Assembly (NCBI GenBank): GCA_963719805.1
Contig: CAVRDF010000007.1
Span: forward strand, 558,001-622,000
Length of the DNA: 64,000 bases
Source of the DNA: JAMXLO01 sp963719805
GTDB lineage: Bacteria > Pseudomonadota > Alphaproteobacteria > Acetobacterales > Acetobacteraceae
Reading direction: 5' to 3'
Shown here: positions 8,727-18,480 of the stretch, one piece after another
Layout of the letters: each line of letters starts with the position of its first letter
Position numbering within the stretch: position 1 is the first letter of the stretch
The notes under the pieces: generated by a model
What the model was told of the DNA's origin: nothing
What the model saw: the letters and a program-made list of their open reading frames with translations, nothing else
Databases searched by the model: none
Translations under genes and position numbers: made by a program

Positions 8727-10556
8727 CTACGCCACCGCCGCTTCCGCCCGCCGCTCGAACCGCTTGCGCTCATGCGGGTCGAGATAGCGCTTGCGCAGCC
8801 GCACCGCGCCCGGCGTCACCTCCACCAGCTCATCGTCCTCGATGTACGCGATCGCCTGCTCCAGGCTCATGCGCCGCGGCGGGATCAGCAGCATCGCGTC
8901 ATCCTTGCCGGCGGCGCGGATGTTGGTGAGCTTCTTTTCCTTGATCGGGTTCACTTCGAGGTCGGTGCCGCGGGCGTTCTCGCCCAGGATCATGCCGACA
9001 TAGACCTTGTCGCCCGGGTTCACGAACAGCGTGCCGCGCTCCTGGATGTAGAACAGCGCGTAGTGCACCGCCTCGCCGTTCTCGGTGGAGATCAAGGAGC
9101 CGTTGCGCCGCCCCTCGATGGTGCCCTTCCACGGCCCGTAGCCGGCGAACAGCCGGTTCATCACGCCGGTCCCGCGCGTATCGGTCAGGAACTCGCCGTG
9201 ATAGCCGATGAGCCCGCGGCTCGGGATGCTGAAGGTCAGCCGCAGCTTGCCGCCGCCGGATGGCCGCATGTCGCGCAGCTCGCCCTTGCGGCGGGACAGC
9301 TGCTCCACCACCACGCCGGAATACGGTTCGTCGACATCGACCAGCACCTCCTCCATCGGCTCCTCGCGGGCGCCGGTTTCGGGGTTGCTGCGGGTCAGCA
9401 CGCGCGGCCGGCCGATGGCGAGTTCGAAACCCTCGCGGCGCATCTGCTCGATCAGCACGCCGAGCTGTAGTTCGCCGCGGCCGGCCACCTCGAATGCCTC
9501 GGTCTCGTTGCTGTCGGTGACCTTGATGGCGACATTGCCCTCGGCCTCACGGAACAACCGCTCGCGGATCTGCCGCGAGGTCACCTTCTTGCCCTCGCGC
9601 CCGGCCAGCGGGCCGTCGTTGATGCGGAAGGTCATCGCCAGGGTGGGCGGATCGACCGGGATGGCCGGCAGCGGCGCCGCCAGTTCCGGCGAGCCGATGG
9701 TGTCCGGCACCGTGGCCTCGGCCAGGCCCGCGATGGCGATGATGTCGCCCGCCTCGGCTTCCTCGACCGGCACACGCTCCAGGCCACGGAACGACAGCAG
9801 CTTGGTCATCCGCCCGGTCTCGCCCGTCGTGCCATCGGCGTGCAGCACCTTCACCGGCATGTTGAGCCGCGCCCGCCCCTGCTCCACCCGCCCGGTCAGC
9901 ACGCGGCCGAGGTAAGGGTCGTATTCCATGATGGTGGCGACCATGCCGAACGGCGCGTCTGGATCGACCGCCGGGGCCGGCACATGCCGCACCACCAGGT
10001 CGAACAGCGCCGACAGGTCCTTGCGCGGCCCGTCCAGCGTGGTATCCGCCCAGCCCTGCCGGCCTGAGGCGTACAGCATCGGGAAATCGAGCTGCGCATC
10101 GTCGGCGCCCAGCGCGGCGAACAGGTCAAATACCTCGGTATGCACTTCGTCGGGGCGGGCGTCGCCGCGGTCTACCTTGTTCACCACCACGATGGGGTGC
10201 AGGCCGCGCGCCAGCGCCTTGCCGACCACGAACTTGGTCTGCGGCAGCACGCCCTCGGCGGCGTCCACCAGCACGATGGCGCCGTCCACCATGTTCAGGA
10301 TGCGCTCTACCTCGCCGCCGAAATCGGCATGGCCTGGGGTGTCGACGATGTTGATGCGGGTGCCGTGCCAGACCACCGAGGTGCACTTGGCCAGGATGGT
10401 TATGCCGCGCTCACGCTCCAGGTCGTTGCGGTCCAGCGCCCGCTCGGCCACCACCTGGTGGTCGCGGAACGAGCCGGACTGGCCGAGGAGCTTGTCGACC
10501 AGCGTGGTCTTGCCGTGATCGACGTGGGCGATGATCGCGACGTTGCGAATCTGCAT
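8727..10556 (-). CDS. typA: ribosome-associated translational GTPase TypA/BipA
   Basis: A 609-residue translational GTPase starting at ATG 10556. G1 is AHVDHGKTTL at the N-terminus, G3 is DTPGHADFGGE and G4 is NKVDR. The EF-G-like domains III and V and the TypA-specific C-terminal domain with VNPGDKVYVGMILGE and KKLTNIRA are all present. It acts on the ribosome in stress adaptation and 50S assembly, especially at low temperature. The upstream in-frame extension to 10652 is not conserved-looking and is discarded. The gene is complete. Confidence 0.97.
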   Translation of the reverse strand: MQIRNVAIIAHVDHGKTTLVDKLLGQSGSFRDHQVVAERALDRNDLERERGITILAKCTSVVWHGTRINIVDTPGHADFGGEVERILNMVDGAIVLVDAAEGVLPQTKFVVGKALARGLHPIVVVNKVDRGDARPDEVHTEVFDLFAALGADDAQLDFPMLYASGRQGWADTTLDGPRKDLSALFDLVVRHVPAPAVDPDAPFGMVATIMEYDPYLGRVLTGRVEQGRARLNMPVKVLHADGTTGETGRMTKLLSFRGLERVPVEEAEAGDIIAIAGLAEATVPDTIGSPELAAPLPAIPVDPPTLAMTFRINDGPLAGREGKKVTSRQIRERLFREAEGNVAIKVTDSNETEAFEVAGRGELQLGVLIEQMRREGFELAIGRPRVLTRSNPETGAREEPMEEVLVDVDEPYSGVVVEQLSRRKGELRDMRPSGGGKLRLTFSIPSRGLIGYHGEFLTDTRGTGVMNRLFAGYGPWKGTIEGRRNGSLISTENGEAVHYALFYIQERGTLFVNPGDKVYVGMILGENARGTDLEVNPIKEKKLTNIRAAGKDDAMLLIPPRRMSLEQAIAYIEDDELVEVTPGAVRLRKRYLDPHERKRFERRAEAAVA

Positions 10557-10831
10557 GGGTGCCTGGATTGTAGGATGTTGCGGCGCACACATAGTGGGAT
10601 TGGCGCCGGGATGCGAGGGGGAATCGCGCGGGCGAGGGCAACGGAGCCGCAAAAGAGGCGGATCACGCGGGTTGGGATCGGGCCGATCTGACGGGGGTCC
10701 TCACCATGGGGCGGAAATACTGTAAATCGCCAGGGGAGACGCGAGGTCGCCCCGTTTGGTAATGTAGGCTAGGCGAAGCCCGTATCATTCAGTGATCCGT
10801 CGTCCCGGGTTCGAATTTGATGCGGGGCTTA
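10557..10831. other. intergenic stretch upstream of typA
   Basis: About 275 bases between the typA start and the 3' end of the helicase gene. It presumably holds the typA promoter. A GGGTTCGAATTTG segment near 10807 resembles a tRNA T-loop, but the flanking stem does not pair. Nothing else is supported here. Confidence 0.4.
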
Positions 10832-12775
10832 TCAGTCATCGAGTGGCTGAAAGCCGCATGCCCGCAGAAAGCAGTAAATACCGTCATACGCAACAGACGG
10901 GCGAGTTACATCATCCATGTCGCCTTCCGGCACAAACACAACCAGGCCCTGACGGGCTCTGGTCAGGAGCACGCGATACGAATTTGCCACGTATACCCGC
11001 CGTTTCGCCTCATTCACCGCTTGCCATCGCGTTCCTTTAAATCGTAGCGCCTTCCATACGCTACCCGCACGCCGAAAGTTGGCGTCCCAGCATAAGCAGG
11101 CCCAATCGAGTTCAAGTCCTTGAATGTCGAACTCAGTGGCGGCGTCTTCTAAGGCGTCGGCAGATCGCACGTCGTCGGAGGGTGCCAAGAACCATTTTTC
11201 TGGCTCAATCTTGGCTTTGACGAAAATCCCGTGGGGCTTCAAACGCGCAGCATTTGACGATGCCAGTAGGCCTGCACGTTCATGCCCGCGCCTGCGTTCG
11301 CGTAACCACTTACGTGCGTTCCCAAGATTTCTGGTTATAAGCAAAGGATAGCTGGGCAAATCCCCGCACACATGGGCAGCTGCGTCAGCGTCTCCGTCGA
11401 TCAGGTGTCCGACGAAGTCCGAGAGCTTTTCGGCTCGGAATGAACGGATCGACGTCGACAGGTGAAGGTCGAGACTGGTCTTAAAGTCTCGCAATCCACA
11501 GTCACTCGCGAGCAACTCGGGTAAGTACACCTGCCAATGGGGAAAAGCGCGCGCGAGCGCACGCAGCCATTCCTCAACGCCGGCCTCGCCCGTATTGATT
11601 TCTTGACCAGCACCCACCAAGCAAATAATCGCGCACCAATCCATGTGGCGATCCATGACGCTGAGCAAGAATTCGGGCTCCGACATTGAGAAGCCTATCT
11701 GCCCACGCTTCTTCTGCATGAACTTTGAAGTCTGCTCGGCATCCCAAGCTCGCTGGGCTTCATCGAAGATAGTGACTTTCTCATTTGGCGCAGCGTCGGA
11801 TGCAAGCGCATCGTCGCGGAAGTGATGGATATTCTGGATGAAGGCCGACGCGTGACGATCCTCCTGGACTTTAGACGCCGCCCTGCCGGCCTCACGTGCC
11901 CTTGCGAGCGCATCCAGCGCCAGAGCTTCACGCAGGACTAGTACCAATGGCCCATTTCCCGAAAGAAAGACGGCATGTTCATCGCTATGCGCACGCTGAC
12001 GCGCGGTGGCCAGATTGAGACCGGCCAGTGTCTTCCCAGATCCGGGGACGCCAGTGACGAAACAGATGATCTTTCTTCTCTGGCACTTTGCCATTTCGAT
12101 TGACCTGGCAACATAGTCGGAGGTCCGGGTGAGGTTCACCGCGCCCGCCTCGAAACGGGAGATCTCCTCTACACTATGGCCACGATAAAGAGCTTGAGCC
12201 GCCTCAACAATTGTAGGTGTCGGACGGTAACGGCCGGCAAGCCACTGTGCCGGATCTATCGGGTGTGTTTTCCAGGTCCGGCAGGCCCCCTTGATCACTG
12301 ACCCGAGCTCGTGAGCGTTGACACGCAAGGGACGCGCAAGACGATCGTCATCCCACGAAATTGCGAGCTCAAGGCCGCGCGTTGCCTCAGCAGCGACTAA
12401 GATGGGTATGATTTGACAGTGGTGGCTGGTTTCATGGAAGTGCTTCAGATCAAGTCCATAGCCGTAGACCTGATTGAGGCCCGCACGATCGAACTTCTGG
12501 TCGCCCGACTTGTATTCGACTACGAAGATTATACCGTCCTGGACGACGATCAAGTCAGCTCGTCGGCCCATCCTTGGTATTAGGAACTCCATGAAGAAAT
12601 ATGCCGACGGCAGATCGGTAGCCAGGGTTCGCAGATGGCTAATCTGGTATTCCCAGGCGGCCCGCTGCCTTAGATCAATTGCAAATGGGAGTTTTTGAGT
12701 GAGCCGACCTAGGAGCTCTGCACTGCTCGTCGTTATGACCTCATTAGCCGCAATGGAAACATAAGCACGATCCAT
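10832..12775 (-). CDS. PD-(D/E)XK nuclease fused to DUF2075-type (Schlafen-like) helicase
   Basis: A 647-residue two-part protein. Residues 63-89 carry a nuclease-like core: Glu63, then RRADLIVVQDG with Asp74, then VVEYKSG with Glu87 and Lys89. Residues 242-249 (GVPGSGKT) are Walker A and 334-344 (VTIFDEAQRAW) Walker B. VGAGQEINTGEAG (about 387-399), FDIQGLELDWACLCWD (about 549-564) and YRVLLTRARQG (600-610) follow the helicase motif order of the DUF2075 group. Related nuclease-helicases often sit in defence islands. The gene is visibly poorer in GC than its neighbours and has no partner, suggesting horizontal acquisition. Target and role are inferred. Confidence 0.85.
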   Translation of the reverse strand: MDRAYVSIAANEVITTSSAELLGRLTQKLPFAIDLRQRAAWEYQISHLRTLATDLPSAYFFMEFLIPRMGRRADLIVVQDGIIFVVEYKSGDQKFDRAGLNQVYGYGLDLKHFHETSHHCQIIPILVAAEATRGLELAISWDDDRLARPLRVNAHELGSVIKGACRTWKTHPIDPAQWLAGRYRPTPTIVEAAQALYRGHSVEEISRFEAGAVNLTRTSDYVARSIEMAKCQRRKIICFVTGVPGSGKTLAGLNLATARQRAHSDEHAVFLSGNGPLVLVLREALALDALARAREAGRAASKVQEDRHASAFIQNIHHFRDDALASDAAPNEKVTIFDEAQRAWDAEQTSKFMQKKRGQIGFSMSEPEFLLSVMDRHMDWCAIICLVGAGQEINTGEAGVEEWLRALARAFPHWQVYLPELLASDCGLRDFKTSLDLHLSTSIRSFRAEKLSDFVGHLIDGDADAAAHVCGDLPSYPLLITRNLGNARKWLRERRRGHERAGLLASSNAARLKPHGIFVKAKIEPEKWFLAPSDDVRSADALEDAATEFDIQGLELDWACLCWDANFRRAGSVWKALRFKGTRWQAVNEAKRRVYVANSYRVLLTRARQGLVVFVPEGDMDDVTRPSVAYDGIYCFLRACGFQPLDD

Positions 12776-13085
12776 TTGCTCTGCTTGCCCGGTTTATATT
12801 AAAGGAATCACTACAGGTCCGTTCCGCTCGCGCGGCCGACTCTGCGCATGAGGCGCCAAGAACGACGACGGGCCATACGGACTCCGCGCAATCCACGCCT
12901 GCTTAGTGGCTCTCCGAGGTGCAGGGCGCTCGGCGATGAAGCCGGACATCGATTGCTATCCACTGTCGGCCGGCGGCGCGGCGTTGATCGAACGCGTCCT
13001 CCAGAGCTCACCATAGGCCCGGAGACCTGACCAATTGGCTAAAACCGCCTAGCTCGCTTGGCTGACAGTCGAGCCGACGCGATGT
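12776..13085. other. intergenic stretch, no gene supported
   Basis: About 310 bases between the helicase start and the 3' end of the PEP-CTERM-like gene. Short frames on both strands (60-70 codons, Arg-rich) look like GC-driven noise. The helicase promoter must lie close to 12780, where an AT-rich TTTATATTAAAGG stretch is seen. Confidence 0.4.
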
Positions 13086-13652
13086 TCAATCTGCCGCTGC
13101 TGGCATTTTGCTGCGCCGGCCGCCGCCCACCGAAAGGCCCGCCAGCACGCAAAGTCCAACCGAGAGCAGAGCGGCGCCGCCCGGTTCGTCGACGCGCGCG
13201 GCATGGAATTCGACGACGGGCTCCGCGCCTGCCCCATCGGTATAGGGCGGGGTGGAAATGTAATCCTGATAGTTATCGAAAAAGAACGGGTTGTGATATT
13301 CGCCGTTCGCTGCGGCGAAGCCAAACCCCTGCCCGGTCAACTGTACCCCGGTCGAGCGCACCAGATTGTCGACGGGAAATCCTGCATTGCCCGGGATCGC
13401 TGTGCCGGTTGCTTGCAGTGCAGTGATTGCCGATCCATTCACCGCGCCGGTTATGCCAGTGATCTGGTAGAAGCCATTCGCATCGGGCGTTGCGTCGGTG
13501 ACGAAGCCACCGGAGGCAGTCACACCCGCCCCGCTGTAATTCCAGTTCCACTGCAGCGACGCCATGGCGGATCGGGCCGCGCTGCCACACAGCAACGCCG
13601 CCGCTAACGCCGCAACGACAATTGGCTTCAAGGATCGATGCTTCATCGTCAT
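13086..13652 (-). CDS. exported protein with degenerate PEP-CTERM-like tail
   Basis: About 188 residues from ATG 13652 (GGAAA five bases upstream; ATG 13646 is an alternative). It has a typical signal peptide (AALAAALLCGSAARSAMA). The mature part is a small beta-rich domain with FYQITGITGAVNGS and YHNPFFFDNYQDYI, similar to short exported proteins carrying C-terminal sorting signals. The tail reads DEPGGAALLSVGLCVLAGL and then GGGRRSK: a PEP-like motif, a hydrophobic helix and a basic end. The usual PEP box is altered to DEP. The family is inferred from architecture; no exosortase is in the window. Confidence 0.75.
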   Translation of the reverse strand: MTMKHRSLKPIVVAALAAALLCGSAARSAMASLQWNWNYSGAGVTASGGFVTDATPDANGFYQITGITGAVNGSAITALQATGTAIPGNAGFPVDNLVRSTGVQLTGQGFGFAAANGEYHNPFFFDNYQDYISTPPYTDGAGAEPVVEFHAARVDEPGGAALLSVGLCVLAGLSVGGGRRSKMPAAAD

Positions 13653-14108
13653 GTGTTTCCGCCCTGACATGGCATGGATACTCCCGCAGACCTTCCGGTT
13701 CGACCTCGCAATGCGCATCCTTGCCTATGCGCGCGAGCAAGCCAAACGCGCTGCGGCAGCAGCTGAATTGTTCGCCTGGTCCGCCCGGGCTGCTCCGCCA
13801 GGCTGCCGCCGCGGTCTCGTCGGCAGCAGCCAGTGGAATTGCGAAACCGGCAAATCATGCAGAGTAATTGCAGTCGCGTTCTGACCGAAGCTGCCGGTAA
13901 TCCATATCCGCTTGCTTCGCGTGTTTTGCGATTGTCATCATCCCGCCCGGTCTTCATTTAAGTTTTTACATGTTCCCGGTGAGCGGGTAAGCTTCCCGGC
14001 GCGACGGTTCGGTCCGGCAGTTAACGACAAACAATAAGCCGCTTTGCGTCCGCGCTCGATCCGCTCCCAGAGCGAGACTCACCGCTGACGCCCGACAGGG
14101 AGGTTGCG
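13653..14108. other. intergenic stretch between divergent genes
   Basis: About 455 bases separating the PEP-CTERM-like gene from the rightward 14.1-18.3 kb cluster. It should contain both promoters. No convincing gene, RNA or palindrome was found. Confidence 0.4.
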
Positions 14109-14444
14109 ATGGCCAATCCAGCAAGGCGCGGTGGTTCCCGTGGCAGAGACGAAGGCGACAAGGACCGCGGCGACGACGAACGTCAGCATGAGCAATACGG
14201 CGGGCACCAGCACGGAGGCGAAGAGTGGGATAATCCCCGCGAGCACCTCGAGATCGAAAGGCGCCGGTTCGCCGGTGGCCTGCCACCAACACCGGAACTC
14301 TACGCCCTCGCCCGCGAGCAATGGTACCGGTTACCCGGCGTGTTTATCAGGCCGTCGATGGATACCGAAGTCCGCGACCCGGCGGGCGGAACAGCGCCGC
14401 CCGCCGGGCAGCCCAATCCACCCGGGAAAGAACCCGGACAATGA
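14109..14444 (+). CDS. hypothetical protein, 111 aa, first gene of the propeller cluster
   Basis: The ATG at 14109 has GGGAGG five bases upstream, and the stop codon overlaps the next gene's start (ATGA at 14441). The N-terminal 45 residues are very hydrophilic, rich in Arg, Asp, Glu, Gly and His (including HEQYGGHQHGGEEW). The second half contains a more ordered-looking segment, TPELYALAREQWYRLPGVFIRP. It has no signal peptide or membrane segment. Translational coupling implies it works with the large propeller protein. I do not recognise a family. Confidence 0.72.
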   Translation: MANPARRGGSRGRDEGDKDRGDDERQHEQYGGHQHGGEEWDNPREHLEIERRRFAGGLPPTPELYALAREQWYRLPGVFIRPSMDTEVRDPAGGTAPPAGQPNPPGKEPGQ

Positions 14445-17400
14445 GCCTGAACGGCACAGTATGGGCACCGATCGGGCCAAGCCCGATCGACCAGGGCGCG
14501 ATCAGCGCCAATGGCCAGGTCACCGCGATCGCGGTCCACCCGAACAACAACAACATCATCTATATCGGCACCGCCTGGGGCGGCGTGTGGCTGACCAAGG
14601 ACGGCGGCACGACCTGGACACCGATCTTCGACCGCGCGCCCTCGCTTGGCGTCGGCGAGCCGGCCGGAATCGCCATCGATCCGGTGGACGCCAGCATCAT
14701 CTACGTGGGCACCAGCAACCGCGACGGCTCGCAGTTCTCGGGCGAGTCCACACAGCCGCCGGCCGGACTGTTCAAGTCAACCGACAGCGGCGCTAGCTGG
14801 GTGCGCCTCGGTTCGGGATATCCCTCGAGCGCGCCGAGCAACGCCAACCAATTCTTCAGCCAGGTCATCAACATCGTCATCGTCGATCCGGCGAACCACC
14901 TGGTCGTCTATCTTTCCTCCAACCGCGGCGTGTTCCGCTCCACTGATGGCGGCCTGAACTGGACGCAGGCGGCTGCGCCGACCGGCGATGTGCGCTCACT
15001 GGTCCTCGACCTGACCTCGCCGCCGACGGCACGCATCCTGTATGCCGGCGTCACCGGCGGAGGCGTGTTCCGCTCCAACGATGGCGGGCAGACCTGGACA
15101 GCGATCCTTACCGCCGCCACCACGGTTGTCGCGACCGAACTGAATACGGCCGGCACAACGGGCGGTCCCGCGCGCAGCGCCGGGAAGTTCATTGTCGCGC
15201 TGGCGCCGCCAACGTCTCCGCCCGCCTTGTCGGGCATCCAGGTGCTTTACGTGACGATCGAGGGACGCCCGCTCAACCGGCCGCGTCAGGCAACCGACGC
15301 GCCTGATCCCATCGGCGTCTTCAGGACCACCGATCAGGGTCTCACGTGGACACTGCAGACGCCGCACAACGCCGGTATTCCGCCAGGCGTCGGCATGCCG
15401 CTCAACACCCAGGGGGGCTACAGCTTCCACATGGCCGTCGATCCCGCCTCGCCCGGCGATGGGGTCAACGACATCATCTACCTCGGCGCCGTCGGTCAGG
15501 CGCGGTCCACTGATTCAGGTGCGACCTTCACGGGATTGACCGGGCTGCATGCCGACACGCACGCATGGACGTTTGCGCCGCAGCCCGGCCCATTCTCCAT
15601 CGTCTATTGTGGTAATGACGGCGGTATATACAGGGCTACCGGCGGCACAGCCTTTACGTCGCTCAACGGCGGCGGTTTGCAGACCGCATTGTTCTATAAC
15701 CTCGACGTCAAGAAGGACGCGGCGGCGAGCGTGACCCTCGGCGCTCTGCAGGACAACGGTATCGTCACCAACGCGGCTCCCGCCGCCTTCCCGACATGGA
15801 CCATGGGCTTCGGCGGCGACGGATTCGATGTCGCGCATGACGGGCAGAACGCCACGAAAGCGTACGGCAGGAGCAACGCCAACATCGTCGGCTCGACCAA
15901 CGACGGAAACTCCTATGGCGTCATCTCGCCGCCTTGGCCGGCGACGGAAATAGGCGTCTATCTGGCGGCCGTCGCGACCGATCCAAGTACCGACGGCAGC
16001 GTTTACGCCAGCAGCAATCAGAACCTGTGGCACAGCACGGATAGCGGCGCGACCTGGCCGAAGAAGGTGCCGATACCCGGCGGCGCCAGCGAAGTGAACG
16101 TCGCGCCAACCAACAACAACAATGTTGTCGTCGCCGTCGGCGGACGCGTTCTGCTGTCGACCAACGCGCTCGGCGCCTACACGCTGACAGATATCACGCG
16201 CAACCTGCCTGGCCGATTTGTCGGACGCGCCGCGTTCGATCCCAACGACCCGGCGACCATCTACGCTGTGCTCGGCGGGCTCAGTGGCTTCCCCGGCGGG
16301 CACGTGTTCCGCACCACGATTGCCTCAACCACGTGGATCGACATCTCGCCGCCGCTCGACCTGCCGTTCAATGCCATCGCGCTCGATGGCAGCGAGACGC
16401 CGACGACGATATATGCCGGGACGGATTTCGGCGTGTTGCGTTCTGTCGATGGCGGCGCGAATTGGAATGTGCTCGACGATATCCACTTTCCGCGCGCACC
16501 GGTTTTCGACCTGGCGTTCCACAATGGCGAGTTGCGGGCCGCGACGTTCGGCCGCGGCGTCTTCGCATTCGTCAAGCCGGCGGGCCCGGCGATCTCCGTC
16601 GGCCTGCAGGACAACCTTGCCTTCGGCACCGTCTGCCAGGGCTCGACTCATTTCCTGACGATTGAGATCTCCAACGTCGGCGCCACGGATCTGGTCATCA
16701 CCAGCGTGCAGCGCCTCATGGGATCCGCCGGTTTCAAGGTGCTGCCGAACCCGGCGACGCCCCTCAGCCTCGCTGCGGGCGAGGAGATCGAGTTCACTGT
16801 TGTCTATACGCCGACCGGTGCTGCCGGGCTTGAGGCAGCGACGATACGCATCATCACCAACGATCCGAACGCTCCGGTCGTTGACCTACTGGCGACAGGT
16901 ATCCTGGGCAATGCCAAGGTCGCGACCGTCGTCGCCAATTCCGGCAGCTTCGGCAACGTCTGCCTCGGTTCAATTGCCGACGAACTGCTCACCATCAATA
17001 ATCCCGGCACCTGCCCACTGTCGATCTTCAACATCACCGGATCAGGCGACTTCCTGGCACCGAGCGCGCTTGTCTATCCACTGCTCGTCGGATCCGGTGA
17101 GTTCGATCGAGGTGGCCATCCGCTTCCAGCCGTCTGCCCCGTTCGGTGCGAAGGCCGGTGCGATCACCATCTTCAGCAACGACCCGGCTGGCCCCCATGC
17201 GGTGCCTGTCTCCGGTATCGTTCCTGCACCCAAAGCCAACCTGATTTTCGCGAACACAGGAAGCTTCGGCGACGTTTGCGTTGGCTCATTCGCTGACGAA
17301 CCACTGATCGTAACCAACAGCGGCCGGTGCACGCTTTCAATCACCGGTATCGCATCGACATCCGGCGAGTTCCTGGTGCCGGAAGTGCAGTCCTACCCGA

Positions 17401-18002
17401 TCACCATTGGTCCAGGCGATGCGCTGCCGGTGCCGATACGGTTCAAGCCGCTCAGCTTCGGCGCAAAGGCGGCAACGATCACTGTCAGCAGCGACGATCC
17501 CGCAAGCCCAATCAGCGTCAAAGTCTCCGGCGAAGCGCCGGCCGGCAAGCTCACAGTGGCCGGCTCGACGACGTTTGGCGGCGTGAACGCGGGATGCTGC
17601 GCGGATCGCACAGTATCGATCTGCAACACCGGCGAGTGCACTCTCGCTGTGACCAGCGTGCACTTCAAACGCAAGAGCCGCCGCTGGAGGCTGCTCAACA
17701 ATCCCTTCCCAGCGAACCTGCGGCCAGGTTCTTGCCTGCCTGTCGTCATTCAATATCGTGCCGGTGAGAAGTGTCCTCGCCCTTGCGAGTTGGTGATCGA
17801 AAGCGACGATCCCGTGACGCCGGTCAAATGCATCGAGGTACTGGCGTACACGATGTGGGAAAGCTGCTGCCGGCACGGTTGCGACGGCTGCAAGAAAGAA
17901 GATTGCGAGGACTGCCGCAAGGGTTGTTGCGAGCGACACCCTCCCTGCCAGCAGGGTTACCCGTGCTGCGACGACGACGATGATGATGACGACGATCGCT
18001 GA
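14441..18002 (+). CDS. large Asp-box beta-propeller / ASH-repeat protein with Cys-rich poly-Asp tail (one frameshift)
   Basis: Starts at ATG 14441. The first ~720 residues hold at least eight Asp-box (BNR) motifs such as TKDGGTTW, STDSGASW, STDGGLNW, SNDGGQTW, STDSGATW and SVDGGANW, as in sortilin/YCF48-like propellers. Four ASH or choice-of-anchor-D-type Ig repeats follow, each opening like GSFGNVCLGS and containing a TNDP/SNDP/SDDP turn. The end is a tail with 11 Cys in about 35 residues, then nine Asp and Arg. The frame breaks at 17101-17104 (GTTCG). Removing one T restores GESIEVAIRFQP and a 1186-residue product; otherwise translation stops at 17296. No signal peptide is visible. Function unknown; probably an extracellular or surface binding protein. 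Confidence 0.8.
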
Positions 18003-18038
18003 CTGACGACTTGGTCGGCACCCCGATAGGAGTTTCAC

Positions 18039-18281
18039 ATGCGACGCAATCTTCGGCGCCTGTTCTGGATTGAAGCCGGCCTGGCGGCGATCACCGGGTT
18101 CCTGGCCTTGATCACCCCAATATTTCCGGACTGGATCGAGGTGGTGTCGGGTTGGGACCCCGACCAACACGATGGATCGGTCGAGCGGTTGATCGTCATC
18201 GGATTGTTCGTTGTCGCTGTCGCAATGGCCGCCGCAGCCACAATTGAATGGCGGCGCAGCCCAGCCGCGGCAGCGACATAG
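18039..18281 (+). CDS. small membrane protein, 80 aa, last gene of the propeller cluster
   Basis: The ATG at 18039 has AGGAG seven bases upstream, and the gene begins 36 bases after the propeller gene stops. Two hydrophobic segments are visible (AAITGFLALITPIF and IVIGLFVVAVAMAAAATIEW), joined by an acidic loop containing WDPDQHDGSVE. The basic N-terminus RRNLRRLF suggests a cytoplasmic start, so both ends would be inside. It could anchor or help export the neighbouring large protein, but this is inference. No family is recognised. Confidence 0.72.
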   Translation: MRRNLRRLFWIEAGLAAITGFLALITPIFPDWIEVVSGWDPDQHDGSVERLIVIGLFVVAVAMAAAATIEWRRSPAAAAT

Positions 18282-18480
18282 CGCAATGCAAGACCTGGCA
18301 ACTGAGGCATGCAAGGGTCACGCTGCAACCTCCAATGCTCAGGTTCGTTCACGCCGCATAAGTATCAGGGACGCTGCAACCCGCTGATCTGCATCGAACC
18401 GAACCAAGACTGCGCGATGCCGCACGTGGCTATCGCGGCGAATAGCCATGCCGGGGGATCAGGTCGCCAATGACCTTGCC

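Noticed and set aside
10800..10830. GGGTTCGAATTTG as the T-loop of a tRNA or an att-site remnant beside the acquired helicase.
   Set aside because: The flanking bases do not form a T-stem, no acceptor stem or anticodon arm can be drawn, and no matching direct repeat was found at the other end of the gene.
12811..13030. Short frames of 60-67 codons on both strands after the helicase gene.
   Set aside because: They are Arg-rich, have no ribosome site and overlap each other on opposite strands. Nothing supports either as a gene.
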